Below, piece after piece: positions 7,737-15,837 of a stretch of 64,000 bases of DNA. Source of the stretch: Phyllobacterium zundukense (GTDB lineage: Bacteria; Pseudomonadota; Alphaproteobacteria; Rhizobiales; Rhizobiaceae); assembly GCF_002764115.1 (NCBI RefSeq), contig NZ_CP017941.1, positions 558,001 to 622,000 on the forward strand. The letters are read 5' to 3'. The stretch's first letter is position 1. Each line of letters begins with the position of its first letter. The notes beneath the pieces were generated by a model. It saw nothing but the letters and a program-made list of their open reading frames with translations, did not search any database and was not told the origin of the DNA. A program made the translations under genes and the position numbers.

Positions 7737-8147
7737 TTAGCGGTTAATCGGGTTATTTCGGCATCTCTCACCGTACGGATGAGTGAAGAGGGTGTCCGAC
7801 CAGATGCCCGATTTCGCTTGCTTAGCCTTGGCCTCGAACCAGGCATTAATGGCGATCAGTGGTTTTTCAGTTCCGTCTCTGGCGGGAAAAGCTTTCCCGG
7901 CAAGCACGAGATAACTCGATAGGCTGACAATGTTGGCGTCGCTGTCTTCGACGAAGCATTCGGCAAATTTGATTGGTGAGGGCGTGCGCGAAATTGGGTC
8001 TTGCCCCTGACTATAGGCTATAGTGTCGTAGCGTACGAATTTCTCAGCCGCGCTGTTGCGGCCAGTTGAGTCCTGCGCGAATGCCGTACCGGAAATGGCG
8101 AGTGCCATCGCAAAGAAGGTGGTGAAATTGGATCGCATTTTTCTCAT
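7737..8147 (-). CDS. Secreted SNase-fold-like protein, first gene of operon
   Basis: 136-aa exported protein (signal peptide NFTTFFAMALAISGTAFAQ). Its C-terminal pattern CFVEDSDANIVSLSSYLVLAGKAFP, read in parts, followed by EAKAKQAKSGIWS, resembles the end of SNase-like domains. The N-terminal catalytic region is not recognisable. An extended ATG at 8219 lies within the promoter repeats, so the internal ATG at 8147 (MRKMRSNF) is preferred. It heads the six-gene operon 5209-8147. Confidence 0.5.
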   Translation of the reverse strand: MRKMRSNFTTFFAMALAISGTAFAQDSTGRNSAAEKFVRYDTIAYSQGQDPISRTPSPIKFAECFVEDSDANIVSLSSYLVLAGKAFPARDGTEKPLIAINAWFEAKAKQAKSGIWSDTLFTHPYGERCRNNPINR

Positions 8148-8192
8148 CGAGGACTTGCCATTTTCCGCCGAAAGCAACGTATTCCCAACAAA

Positions 8193-8226
8193 ATCACACT
8201 CTAGATACCACATTATCACACTCTAG
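8193..8226 (-). promoter_or_regulatory. Tandem 12-bp direct repeats upstream of the secreted-protein operon
   Basis: ATCACACTCTAG occurs perfectly at 8193-8204 and 8215-8226, with starts 22 bp apart, about two helical turns. On the operon strand each reads CTAGAGTGTGAT. The position just upstream of the first gene suggests a cooperative activator or repressor site. The cognate protein is unknown. Confidence 0.5.
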
Positions 8227-8256
8227 TATGATTTCCAATAGTCGCGAGGCGATAAA

Positions 8257-8465
8257 ATGGGAACGGTCAAATTGCTACCAAGAAGGCTGCTAATGCTCCA
8301 CTGCGGTATTTTCTACTTGATGAAAATCGCAGGGCAGGGAGTGGCGCTCCTGGTCCGTTGCGCATTCGCACTCTTCAGCGTCATCGCATTGTTTGGCATG
8401 GGCTGTGTGGTGTTGGCGAACCTGTACCCAGATACAGCGCTCGCTGGGTTTCTGTATTGGTTGAT
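8257..8465 (+). CDS. Possible truncated small membrane protein
   Basis: The frame starting MGTVKLLPRRLLML has one strong hydrophobic helix (CAFALFSVIALFGMGCVVL) and then runs into sequence that reads, in another frame, as the end of a sugar permease (from about 8468). The C-terminus is therefore probably not original, and the end given is the approximate junction. Divergent from the secreted-protein operon. Not recognised; low confidence that it is expressed. Confidence 0.25.
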
Positions 8466-8467
8466 GC

Positions 8468-8600
8468 CTCCGGATCGCAGGGCATCAACTGGTGGTCCAT
8501 GGCAGCGATCGCGAGTGCCGCCATTCTGCCGCTCGTGCTCATCGGCATATTCCTCGAGCGTTACATCGTGAAGGGCCTGACGGCCGGCGCGGTGAAATAG
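8468..8600 (+). pseudogene. C-terminal remnant of a carbohydrate ABC transporter permease
   Basis: The frame ending at 8600 reads GINWWSMAAIASAAILPLV, then LIGIFLERYIVKGLTAGAVK and stop. This is the characteristic last helix and R-x-I/F-V-x-GLT-x-GAVK tail of MalG-type sugar permeases. Everything upstream of about 8468 is unrelated, so only about 45 codons survive. It marks a recombination junction. Confidence 0.65.
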
Positions 8601-9054
8601 CTCGGCGCGTCTCTCGCCGACCGAAGACGAGCATGCCGCAAAGCTGGTCAGTACAGCTGAAAAGGATCGTGTTTGACGCGGCTGAGCCGGAAGCCACACG
8701 CTCTCAGTATTGATAGGCCCTGACTTCCAAAGAGGGAACAGCGACGGCCTGATTCGTCTGCCGCCTGACAGCGACATATACAATCAAATGAGTTCAGGCG
8801 AATTTTACGGCATCGAGATAATGACGTCTCAACCTCTAGGTGCTGCGGTTCTCGATAGGGTTAACCGGCATCGAAAACAACATTTAGTTGTCGGTAAGCA
8901 CGAAACGCCGCGTCTCGTATGCCAACGTCGAGGTCTCATTGCCTAAGTGCGCGAAGGCGTTGATCTTAGCAACGAGGGCCCGTGACAGCCCGACCGCCTG
9001 ATGCGAATACCCCGGCGCCGATCGTTTCTAGGTCCGGGGCAGCAAAGACAATCA
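8601..9054. other. Gene-free or decayed stretch
   Basis: No open frame here has recognisable content. Short frames (8492-8713 and 8710-8946, plus strand) may be further remnants of the sugar-transport operon that left the permease tail, but none could be identified. Confidence 0.35.
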
Positions 9055-9972
9055 TCAAGCTGACTTCCGCTTCGAGGTACTTTCGACCGTCGTCCAGAAT
9101 TTTTCAGCCAACTCCGTCATCCTACTCCTGGATCGGATCAGCACGATCTTGACAGGTACCATCCACTTCTCGTCGCCGGCTATTGCAAGCTTTCCTTCTG
9201 GTTCCAACTCGGAACTGGCAAGGCTGCGCGGTATCCAGGCGACGCCTTTCCCCTCGAGCGCCAACGCTTTCAGAACCATTGCCAAATGAGATGTAAATAC
9301 ACGAGCCAAATGCAATTCGCTGCCAACGTAGGTCAAGTTGGCCACCAGTATCCGGCCCATTCCTGATTTCTCGTCGAACGATATATGAGGGACAGGGTTC
9401 GATGGTGTGCCGGGCAGTTGATGGATTGGCGCGCCCTCCTTACCTCTTTGCGCGACCGGGACAAGAAGGTCGCTGGCCAGTTCCACATGCTTGAAGTCGG
9501 CTTCATGCAGCCGAATTTCGCTGTTTGGATGAAAGTGGCACAGGAGAAACTGAGCCCTGCCTTCCGCCATCATCTTTTCGCACTCATTCATATTGTCGGA
9601 AAGAAGCCGGATTGGCACCGTCGATACCGACGAGCCCAGACTTTGCACCCAACCAGGAAAAAAGGTGAAGGATAGAGCGTGCGTCGCTGAGAACGTCAGG
9701 GTCGCAGTGGCAGATCGTTCCTGGCTCAAGTCATGGGTTGCCCTCTCGATCCTTTGAAGAATATCATTTGCGGCATCCAGCATGATTTCGCCCGCCGGGG
9801 TAATCCTTATGCGGTGCGTCGATCGATCGATCAAAACGGATCCGCTCCACTCCTCGAATGCCTTTATCCGGCGACCGAAAGCGGGCTGCGTGATATTCCG
9901 CAACTCCGCCGCCCTCGAAAAATTGAGGGTGTCGGCGAGAGCTCGCAAATCTAAAAGCCAGGCAGTATCCAT
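9055..9972 (-). CDS. LysR-family regulator of the tartrate locus
   Basis: 305-aa LysR-type regulator: N-terminal helix-turn-helix (LRALADTLNFSRAAELRNIT, then QPAFGRRIKAFEEW) and a C-terminal effector-binding domain. It is divergent from tctC with about 120 bp between. That gap contains one copy of a 21-bp motif repeated before tarD, so it very likely controls uptake and breakdown of tartrate. The inducer is inferred to be tartrate or a related hydroxy-diacid. Start ATG at 9972 gives the standard MDTAWLLDLRAL opening. Confidence 0.85.
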   Translation of the reverse strand: MDTAWLLDLRALADTLNFSRAAELRNITQPAFGRRIKAFEEWSGSVLIDRSTHRIRITPAGEIMLDAANDILQRIERATHDLSQERSATATLTFSATHALSFTFFPGWVQSLGSSVSTVPIRLLSDNMNECEKMMAEGRAQFLLCHFHPNSEIRLHEADFKHVELASDLLVPVAQRGKEGAPIHQLPGTPSNPVPHISFDEKSGMGRILVANLTYVGSELHLARVFTSHLAMVLKALALEGKGVAWIPRSLASSELEPEGKLAIAGDEKWMVPVKIVLIRSRSRMTELAEKFWTTVESTSKRKSA

Positions 9973-9996
9973 CTCATCCTCTCACCTACGGCATCA

Positions 9997-10017
9997 ATTG
10001 AAGCCGAAATGGCATTG
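9997..10017. promoter_or_regulatory. Operator-like motif, copy 1 (upstream of tctC)
   Basis: ATTGAAGCC-GAA-ATGGCATTG, matching 19 of 21 bases with 14215-14235 upstream of tarD. It contains a partial dyad GCC-N5-GGC. It sits between the divergent LysR gene and the transporter operon, as expected for a LysR binding site. Confidence 0.6.
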
Positions 10018-10092
10018 GACCGTCAATCGCTTGTTCGCGAATGTTGCGTTGAGGAACGCCGTTGTTGGAGACGACGGCAATGGGAGGAAGAA

Positions 10093-11058
10093 ATGAAGTT
10101 ACTATCGATCATAGCTGCACTTACGCTGTCCGTCACCTCGGCTTTTGCGGCCGATTACCCGGAGCGCAACATTTTCATGGTGGTTCCCTACGCAACGGGC
10201 GGACCAACCGATACCATTGCTCGACTCACCGCAGCCGCCATGTCGAAGTCTCTCGGCAAGCAGATTGTCGTGGAAAACGTCGCAGGCGCAGGTGGAACGA
10301 TCGGTGCCCGACGTGTCGCGGACGCCGACCCCGACGGGTACACGATTCTCGTTCATCATATCGGGATGGCGACGGCTCCCGCGCTTTACAGGCAGCTACC
10401 CTATAAGCCAACGGAAGCCTTTGAGCCGATCGGCCTCGTCAGCGACGCTGCGATGACGGTGATCGCGCGCAACGAGTTCCCCGCCGAGACATTTCAGGAA
10501 CTCGTTGCGTACATCAAGCAGAACGGCACCAAGGTTACCTATGCCCATGCCGGGATTGGAGCAGCATCCCATGTCTGCGGCACGTTGTTCATGGCAACAA
10601 TCGGAACCCAGATGACGACAGTTCCTTACAAGGGAAATGGCCCGATCATGACGGACCTGATCGGTGGCCAGATCGATATGACCTGTGACCAGGCAACGAA
10701 TACCGTCGGGCCGATTACGCAAAAGCAAGTCAAGGCCTACGCGATCACCGGGGAAGAGCGGGCTGACACATTGCCCGACGTGCCGACGACGACCGAGGCA
10801 GGATTGCCTGAGTTCAAACTCGGCGTCTGGCATGGCCTGTACGCGCCCAAAGGCACACCGAAAGAGGTCGTCGACAAGCTGACGTCGGCTCTTCAGGCTG
10901 CAATGGACGACGCTGACCTGAAAGAACGCTTCGCGCAGATCGCGACCATGCCCGCGACCAAGGAACAGGCGACCCAGGAGGCGCTCCGCACCAAGCTCGA
11001 CACCGAAATCAAACGGTGGGATCCCATCATCAAGGCTGCCGGTCAGTTCGCAGATTAA
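10093..11058 (+). CDS. tctC: Tripartite tricarboxylate transporter substrate-binding protein (TctC/Bug)
   Basis: 321-aa periplasmic binding protein with a signal peptide (LLSIIAALTLSVTSAFAA) followed by DYPERNIFMVVPYATGGPTD, the ligand-contacting first loop of Bug/TctC receptors. VENVAGAGGTIGARRVADAD and the TDLIGGQIDM segment are also typical. It delivers its ligand, here probably tartrate, to TctAB. The ATG at 10093, after GGGAGG, is chosen rather than 10009. It is the first gene of the transporter operon and is followed by a stable hairpin. Confidence 0.88.
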   Translation: MKLLSIIAALTLSVTSAFAADYPERNIFMVVPYATGGPTDTIARLTAAAMSKSLGKQIVVENVAGAGGTIGARRVADADPDGYTILVHHIGMATAPALYRQLPYKPTEAFEPIGLVSDAAMTVIARNEFPAETFQELVAYIKQNGTKVTYAHAGIGAASHVCGTLFMATIGTQMTTVPYKGNGPIMTDLIGGQIDMTCDQATNTVGPITQKQVKAYAITGEERADTLPDVPTTTEAGLPEFKLGVWHGLYAPKGTPKEVVDKLTSALQAAMDDADLKERFAQIATMPATKEQATQEALRTKLDTEIKRWDPIIKAAGQFAD

Positions 11059-11066
11059 CGGTGATG

Positions 11067-11099
11067 GTTCGACTGCGGGGAAGAGCCCCGCAGTCGAAC
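11067..11099 (+). other. Intercistronic stem-loop between tctC and tctB
   Basis: Perfect 14-bp stem (GTTCGACTGCGGGG paired with CCCCGCAGTCGAAC) and a 5-base loop, with no T-run behind it. Such hairpins after a binding-protein gene commonly protect the upstream mRNA or reduce expression of the membrane genes; that role is inferred. Confidence 0.6.
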
Positions 11100-11110
11100 G
11101 GAGGTCTTTC

Positions 11111-11563
11111 ATGGATACTAAAAACATCGCCGCCTCCGGCACGCTGCTGGCTGTCGGGATCGGGTTCGGCCTTGCGTCCATATTTACAATGGACGTCGGA
11201 TCGGCGTTCAGAATGGGGCCGGGCTATTTCCCCCTGATACTGTCGACCGTCATAACGGTGATCGGGGTCGCCATCGGCATGAAGGCCCTCACGGAGACCG
11301 AAAGGTTTCGCCTGCAGATCGCCCCCTGGCGGGCTCTGGGGTTTATCATCATCGCCCCTATCCTTTTCGGCCTTACGGTCCGTGGCTTGGGGTTCGTCCC
11401 GGCGGTGGCGCTCACCACGTTGTCTGCTGCATCCGCGGTGACAGGGCAAAGACCGCACATCGTTCTTGCAATCACTTTGGGCATCACTGTGTTCTGTCTG
11501 GGCGTATTCTACTATGGGCTCGGACTCCCCGTCCGTCTTATCGGCCCTTGGTTGAGAGTTTAG
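11111..11563 (+). CDS. tctB: Tripartite tricarboxylate transporter small membrane subunit TctB
   Basis: 150-aa membrane protein with four hydrophobic segments and the family's FRMGPGYFPLILS motif near residue 35. It partners TctA in the inner membrane. It follows tctC by 52 bp with GGAGG 6 bases upstream of the ATG, and ends 3 bp before tctA. Confidence 0.85.
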   Translation: MDTKNIAASGTLLAVGIGFGLASIFTMDVGSAFRMGPGYFPLILSTVITVIGVAIGMKALTETERFRLQIAPWRALGFIIIAPILFGLTVRGLGFVPAVALTTLSAASAVTGQRPHIVLAITLGITVFCLGVFYYGLGLPVRLIGPWLRV

Positions 11564-11566
11564 GCC

Positions 11567-12982
11567 ATGATGGACCTCATCGGTAATCTCGCGCTCGGCC
11601 TGAGCGCCGCCCTCACGCCCTACAACATTCTCTTCTGCTTCGTGGGCACGCTGCTCGGAACGCTGGTCGGCGTTCTCCCGGGGATCGGCCCGACGGCGAC
11701 GATCGCCATGCTTCTGCCGATTACGCTGTCGCTTTCGCCCGAGACATCCCTGATCATGCTTGCCGGCATCTACTACGGTGCGCAGTACGGCGGCTCGACG
11801 ACGGCGATCCTCATCAATCTGCCGGGCGAGTCCTCGTCTGCCGTGACGGCTCTGGACGGATACCAGATGGCCCGGCAGGGGAGGGCAGGGCCGGCGCTTG
11901 CCGCCGCGGCGTTGAGTTCCTTCTTCGCCGGGACGATCGCGACCGTGGTCGTGGCCGCGCTTGCACCGCCCCTGACATCGATCGCCTTGAAATTCGGCTC
12001 GCCCGAATATTTCGGCCTGATGGTGCTCGGGCTTGCCGCCTCCATCGTTCTTGCGCGCGGATCGGTGCCGAAGACGATCGCCATGGTCTCGATGGGGCTC
12101 GTCTTCGGGCTTGTGGGAACGGACATCAATACCGGGGCGATGCGTTTCACGCTCGGCCGGCCGGAACTGGCGGACGGTCTGAATTTCGTCGCCGTTGCCG
12201 TCGGTCTCTTCGGGATCGCCGAAATCCTGCGAAACCTGGAAACGACGATGGAGCGAACCGCCGTCGTGAAACGCGTGGCGGGTCTCTGGCCGAGCCGCGC
12301 GGATCTGAAGGCCATGATCGGGCCGGCATTCCGGGGCACGTTGCTCGGCTCCGCCCTCGGCGTTCTCCCGGGTGGAGGCGCGATCCTGGCGTCCTTCGCA
12401 TCCTATGCGCTGGAAAAGAAGATCTCCAAGACGCCGGAGCGCTTCGGCAATGGCGCGATCGAGGGCGTTGCGGGACCGGAGGCCGCGAACAATGCCGGGG
12501 CTCAGACGTCGTTCATCCCGATGCTAACCCTCGGCGTGCCCGCCAATCCCGTCATGGCGCTCATGTTCGGCGCCATGATCATTCAGGGCATCGTTCCCGG
12601 CCCTCAGGTCGCGACCGAACAACCCGTCCTGTTTTGGGGACTCATCGCCTCGATGTGGATCGGCAACCTGCTTCTCGTCGTCCTCAACCTGCCTTTGATC
12701 GGCCTGTGGGTGAAGCTTCTGACGGTTCCCTACACGGTGCTTTTCCCCGCGATCCTCGCCTTCGCCTCCATCGGCGTCTACAGCGTGAATTCCAACACGT
12801 TCGATCTTTACGTGATGGCAGCGTTCGGCGTGTTCGGCTACGCTTTGTCGAAACTGGATTTCGAGCCTGCGCCCATGCTGCTGGGCTTCGTCCTCGGCCC
12901 CCTGCTGGAAGAGCATCTGCGCAGGGCGATGACGATTTCGCACGGCGACATCTCCGTCTTCGTCACGGGCCCATCAGCGTAG
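11567..12982 (+). CDS. tctA: Tripartite tricarboxylate transporter large subunit TctA, C-terminus frameshifted
   Basis: 471-aa polytopic permease beginning with the TctA signature (NILFCFVGTLLGTLVGVLPG, then PTATIAMLLPIT) and containing GIYYGAQYGGSTTAILINLPG and NAGAQTSFIPMLTLGVPANP. It moves substrate using the ion gradient, fed by TctC. The frame ends SVFVTGPSA, but the next frame continues GPISVGLLAVALMVLVVAFV, then PNIARRRNEVFVEED to 13074, which is the usual TctA end. One missing base near 12967-12970 explains this. The last transmembrane helix is therefore lost unless the deletion is a sequencing error. Confidence 0.85.
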   Translation: MMDLIGNLALGLSAALTPYNILFCFVGTLLGTLVGVLPGIGPTATIAMLLPITLSLSPETSLIMLAGIYYGAQYGGSTTAILINLPGESSSAVTALDGYQMARQGRAGPALAAAALSSFFAGTIATVVVAALAPPLTSIALKFGSPEYFGLMVLGLAASIVLARGSVPKTIAMVSMGLVFGLVGTDINTGAMRFTLGRPELADGLNFVAVAVGLFGIAEILRNLETTMERTAVVKRVAGLWPSRADLKAMIGPAFRGTLLGSALGVLPGGGAILASFASYALEKKISKTPERFGNGAIEGVAGPEAANNAGAQTSFIPMLTLGVPANPVMALMFGAMIIQGIVPGPQVATEQPVLFWGLIASMWIGNLLLVVLNLPLIGLWVKLLTVPYTVLFPAILAFASIGVYSVNSNTFDLYVMAAFGVFGYALSKLDFEPAPMLLGFVLGPLLEEHLRRAMTISHGDISVFVTGPSA

Positions 12983-13092
12983 GGCTTCTGGCGGTCGCCC
13001 TCATGGTGCTGGTCGTCGCCTTTGTCCCCAACATCGCGAGACGTCGCAACGAGGTCTTTGTCGAGGAAGACTGATCGAATTGGAGCATAGCC

Positions 13093-14175
13093 TTGGAAAA
13101 CAGAACCAACCGCGTACACAAGATCGCCTCCATCGCCGGAGACGGGATCGGGAAGGAGGTCGTTCCCGAAGGCATCAGGGTCCTCGAAGCGGCATCGAAA
13201 AAGTTCGGCTTCGAGCTCCGGATCGACAGCTTCGACTTCGCATCCTGCGATTATTACGTGAAGCACGGGCAGATGATGCCGGAGGACTGGAAGTCGCAGA
13301 TCGGTGGTCACGACGCCATTTTCTTCGGAGCGGTCGGCTGGCCGGACCTCGTCCCGGATCATATTTCCCTCTGGGGTTCCCTGATCCAGTTCCGGCGTGA
13401 ATTCGACCAGTATGTCAGTCTTCGGCCTGTGCGGCTGATGCCCGGCGTTACGTCGCCTCTGGCCGGGCGTGGCCCAGGCGACATCGACTTCTATGTCGTC
13501 CGTGAGAACACCGAAGGTGAATATTCGTCGATCGGCGGACGCATCTTCCCGGGAACCGAGCGGGAAACGGTTCTCCAGGAAACGGTGATGACGCGGATTG
13601 GCGTCGATCGAATCCTGAAATTTGCCTTTGATCTCGCCCAGACCCGCCCTCGCAGACGGCTCACCTCCGCGACCAAGTCAAATGGCATCTCCATCTCGAT
13701 GCCGTATTGGGACGAGCGGGTGGAGGAAATGGCAAAGTCCTATCCGGATATCACCTGGGACAAATATCACATCGATATACTCTGCGCCCATTTCGTACTG
13801 AACCCCGACCGCTTCGACGTGGTCGTGGCATCGAACCTGTTCGGCGACATCCTTTCGGATCTGGGGCCGGCCTGCACGGGTACGATCGGCATCGCGCCTT
13901 CGGGAAATATCAACCCGGAGCGGAAATTTCCTTCGCTTTTCGAGCCCGTTCACGGAACGGCCCCGGACATCGCAGGGCAGGAGATTGCAAATCCTATTGG
14001 GCAAATATGGTCGGCGGCAATGATGCTGGATCACCTCGGCGAGCGTGAAGCCAGCGCTGCGGTGATGGCCGGCATCGAGACAGTTCTCGCTGATGAAAGG
14101 CTTCGAACACGCGACTTGGGTGGACAAGCGGATACTGTCACATGCGGAAAGGCTGTTGCGGAAACCCTCCGCTGA
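13093..14175 (+). CDS. ttuC: Tartrate dehydrogenase / decarboxylase (TtuC-type)
   Basis: 360-aa enzyme of the isocitrate/isopropylmalate dehydrogenase family, NAD- and metal-dependent, oxidising tartrate or D-malate. Seen: IASIAGDGIGKEVVPEG, DFYVVRENTEGEYSSIGGR, the acidic metal motif NLFGDILSDLGPACTG and EPVHGTAPDIAGQEIANPIG. No ATG fits the N-terminus; a TTG at 13093 after GGAG gives MENRTNRVHKIAS. It lies just after tctA and is probably co-transcribed. Substrate assignment is supported by the transporter and tartrate dehydratase neighbours. Confidence 0.8.
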   Translation: MENRTNRVHKIASIAGDGIGKEVVPEGIRVLEAASKKFGFELRIDSFDFASCDYYVKHGQMMPEDWKSQIGGHDAIFFGAVGWPDLVPDHISLWGSLIQFRREFDQYVSLRPVRLMPGVTSPLAGRGPGDIDFYVVRENTEGEYSSIGGRIFPGTERETVLQETVMTRIGVDRILKFAFDLAQTRPRRRLTSATKSNGISISMPYWDERVEEMAKSYPDITWDKYHIDILCAHFVLNPDRFDVVVASNLFGDILSDLGPACTGTIGIAPSGNINPERKFPSLFEPVHGTAPDIAGQEIANPIGQIWSAAMMLDHLGEREASAAVMAGIETVLADERLRTRDLGGQADTVTCGKAVAETLR

Positions 14176-14214
14176 AAGCTCCGCTGCGGCATCGCGAAGG
14201 GCGCTGCGGCGTGC

Positions 14215-14235
14215 ATTGAAGCCAACATGGCATTG
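14215..14235. promoter_or_regulatory. Operator-like motif, copy 2 (upstream of tarD)
   Basis: ATTGAAGCC-AAC-ATGGCATTG, differing at two central positions from the copy at 9997-10017. It lies in the 290-bp gap before tarD, suggesting that tarD has its own promoter under the same LysR regulator. Confidence 0.6.
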
Positions 14236-14330
14236 CGAGCATATCGACGTGTGGAGACGGATCGACCCATACAGCCCAGTTATTCAAGTCTAATGGTGAG
14301 ATTTCCATCACACACAATATACTTCGGCAA

Positions 14331-14372
14331 TGCCAATTCGGCACCAATACAAATCATTCCGGCATTGGAATG
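14331..14372. promoter_or_regulatory. Two short palindromes upstream of tarD
   Basis: TGCC-AATTC-GGCA at 14331-14343 and CATTCC-GGCATT-GGAATG at 14355-14372 are perfect short dyads about 95-135 bases before the tarD ATG. They may be additional regulator contacts. The rest of 14176-14465 shows no gene. Confidence 0.35.
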
Positions 14373-14465
14373 TTCGACGTCGTTCTACTACTAAGGCTAC
14401 GATCGGTTTGTCCGATCACTGCGGGGGTAGTCAGACATCCAAATGCTTAGAAACCGGAGATCAAA

Positions 14466-15629
14466 ATGCGTATCGTAGACGTCTGCGAAGTTACCAAGCC
14501 TATCGCGTCGCCCATCCGCAACGCCTATATAGACTTCTCGAAGATGACGGCCAGTCTCGTTGCCGTCGTGACCGATGTCGTCAGGGACGGCCGCCGCGTC
14601 GTCGGCTACGGCTTCAACTCGAACGGCCGATATGGCCAGGGCGGCCTGATCCGCGAGCGGTTCAAGGATCGCATCCTGCAGGCGGATCCCGAAAGCCTGA
14701 TCAACGACGCTGGCACCAACCTCGATCCGCACAAGATCTGGTCGACCATGATGATGAACGAGAAGCCCGGCGGTCACGGCGAGCGCTCGGTCGCCGTCGG
14801 CACCATCGACATGGCGATCTGGGATGCGGTTGCCAAGATTGAGGGTAAGCCGCTCTTCCGCCTGCTCGCCGAAATGAAGGGCCGGGAAGCCAATCCCAAG
14901 GTCTTCGTCTATGCGGCCGGCGGCTACTACTACCCCGGCAAGGACAACAGTGCGCTCCGCAACGAGATGCGCGGCTATCTCGACCGCGGCTACAACGTCG
15001 TCAAGATGAAGATCGGCGGCGCCTCGATCGAGGAAGACCGCGGCCGGATCGAATCCGTCCTGGAGGAAATTGGCTCGCAGGCGAAACTGGCGGTCGATGC
15101 GAACGGCCGATTCGATCTGGAGACCGGCATCGCCTACGCCAAGATGCTGCGCGACTATCCGCTCTTCTGGTACGAGGAAATCGGCGATCCGCTCGACTAC
15201 GCGCTGCAGGCCGCGATCTCCGAATTCTACGATGGCCCGATGGCAACCGGGGAGAACCTCTTCTCCCACCAGGATGCCCGCAACCTGCTTCGCTACGGCG
15301 GCATGCGCGCCGACCGCGACTTCCTGCAGTTCGACTGCGCCTTGTCCTACGGTCTTGTCGAGTACCTGCGCACGCTTGACGTCCTTCGCCAGTTCGGTTG
15401 GTCACCGTCCCGCTGCATCCCGCATGGCGGTCACCAGATGTCGCTTAACATCGCGGCGGGCCTCGGCCTCGGCGGCAACGAGAGCTATCCGGATCTCTTT
15501 CAGCCATACGGCGGCTTCCCGGACGGCGTGAAGGTCATCGACGGCCACATCACGATGCCGGAACTGCCGGGTATCGGCTTCGAAGGCAAGTCCGACCTGA
15601 TCAAGGTCATGCGCGAACTCGCCGAATAA
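14466..15629 (+). CDS. tarD: D(-)-tartrate dehydratase, enolase superfamily
   Basis: 387-aa cytosolic Mg-dependent enzyme that dehydrates D-tartrate to oxaloacetate. The catalytic set matches the characterised Bradyrhizobium TarD with a constant offset of two: K182 (VVKMKIGG), metal ligands D211 (DANGRFD), E237 (YEEIGDP) and E263 (TGENLF), and H320 (CIPHGGHQM). The length agrees with the family (about 389 aa). It is monocistronic with its own upstream operator-like motifs and is closed by a terminator. Together with TctABC and TtuC it defines a tartrate catabolic locus. Confidence 0.9.
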   Translation: MRIVDVCEVTKPIASPIRNAYIDFSKMTASLVAVVTDVVRDGRRVVGYGFNSNGRYGQGGLIRERFKDRILQADPESLINDAGTNLDPHKIWSTMMMNEKPGGHGERSVAVGTIDMAIWDAVAKIEGKPLFRLLAEMKGREANPKVFVYAAGGYYYPGKDNSALRNEMRGYLDRGYNVVKMKIGGASIEEDRGRIESVLEEIGSQAKLAVDANGRFDLETGIAYAKMLRDYPLFWYEEIGDPLDYALQAAISEFYDGPMATGENLFSHQDARNLLRYGGMRADRDFLQFDCALSYGLVEYLRTLDVLRQFGWSPSRCIPHGGHQMSLNIAAGLGLGGNESYPDLFQPYGGFPDGVKVIDGHITMPELPGIGFEGKSDLIKVMRELAE

Positions 15630-15640
15630 CGGCGTATCCC

Positions 15641-15680
15641 GTGGGGAGCGTTCCTGCCGCTCCCCACGCTATCTTATTAA
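15641..15680 (+). terminator. Rho-independent-type terminator after tarD
   Basis: A 10-bp perfect stem (GTGGGGAGCG / CGCTCCCCAC, 15641-15667) with a 7-base loop starts 11 bases after the stop and is followed by a T-rich tail (gctatcttatt). Confidence 0.7.
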
Positions 15681-15837
15681 GGATTGCTCGCCATCATCGA
15701 TGACGTCCGACATAGGCGGAAGTAATACCTACGGCCTTGCCATTGCGCAGAACTGATACGATTTTGAACGGCTTGTAGTCTTCCATCGTCACGAAACGGT
15801 AGCAGAACGCGCATGTTCCGACACTAGTCCCTTCGGA

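Noticed and set aside
8148-8219. Longer start for the first SNase-like gene
   Set aside because: It would place the start codon inside the 12-bp repeats and precede the signal peptide with an unlikely extension.
14397-15269. 290-codon minus-strand frame opposite tarD
   Set aside because: Antisense to an enzyme with all catalytic residues in place; no domain features of its own.
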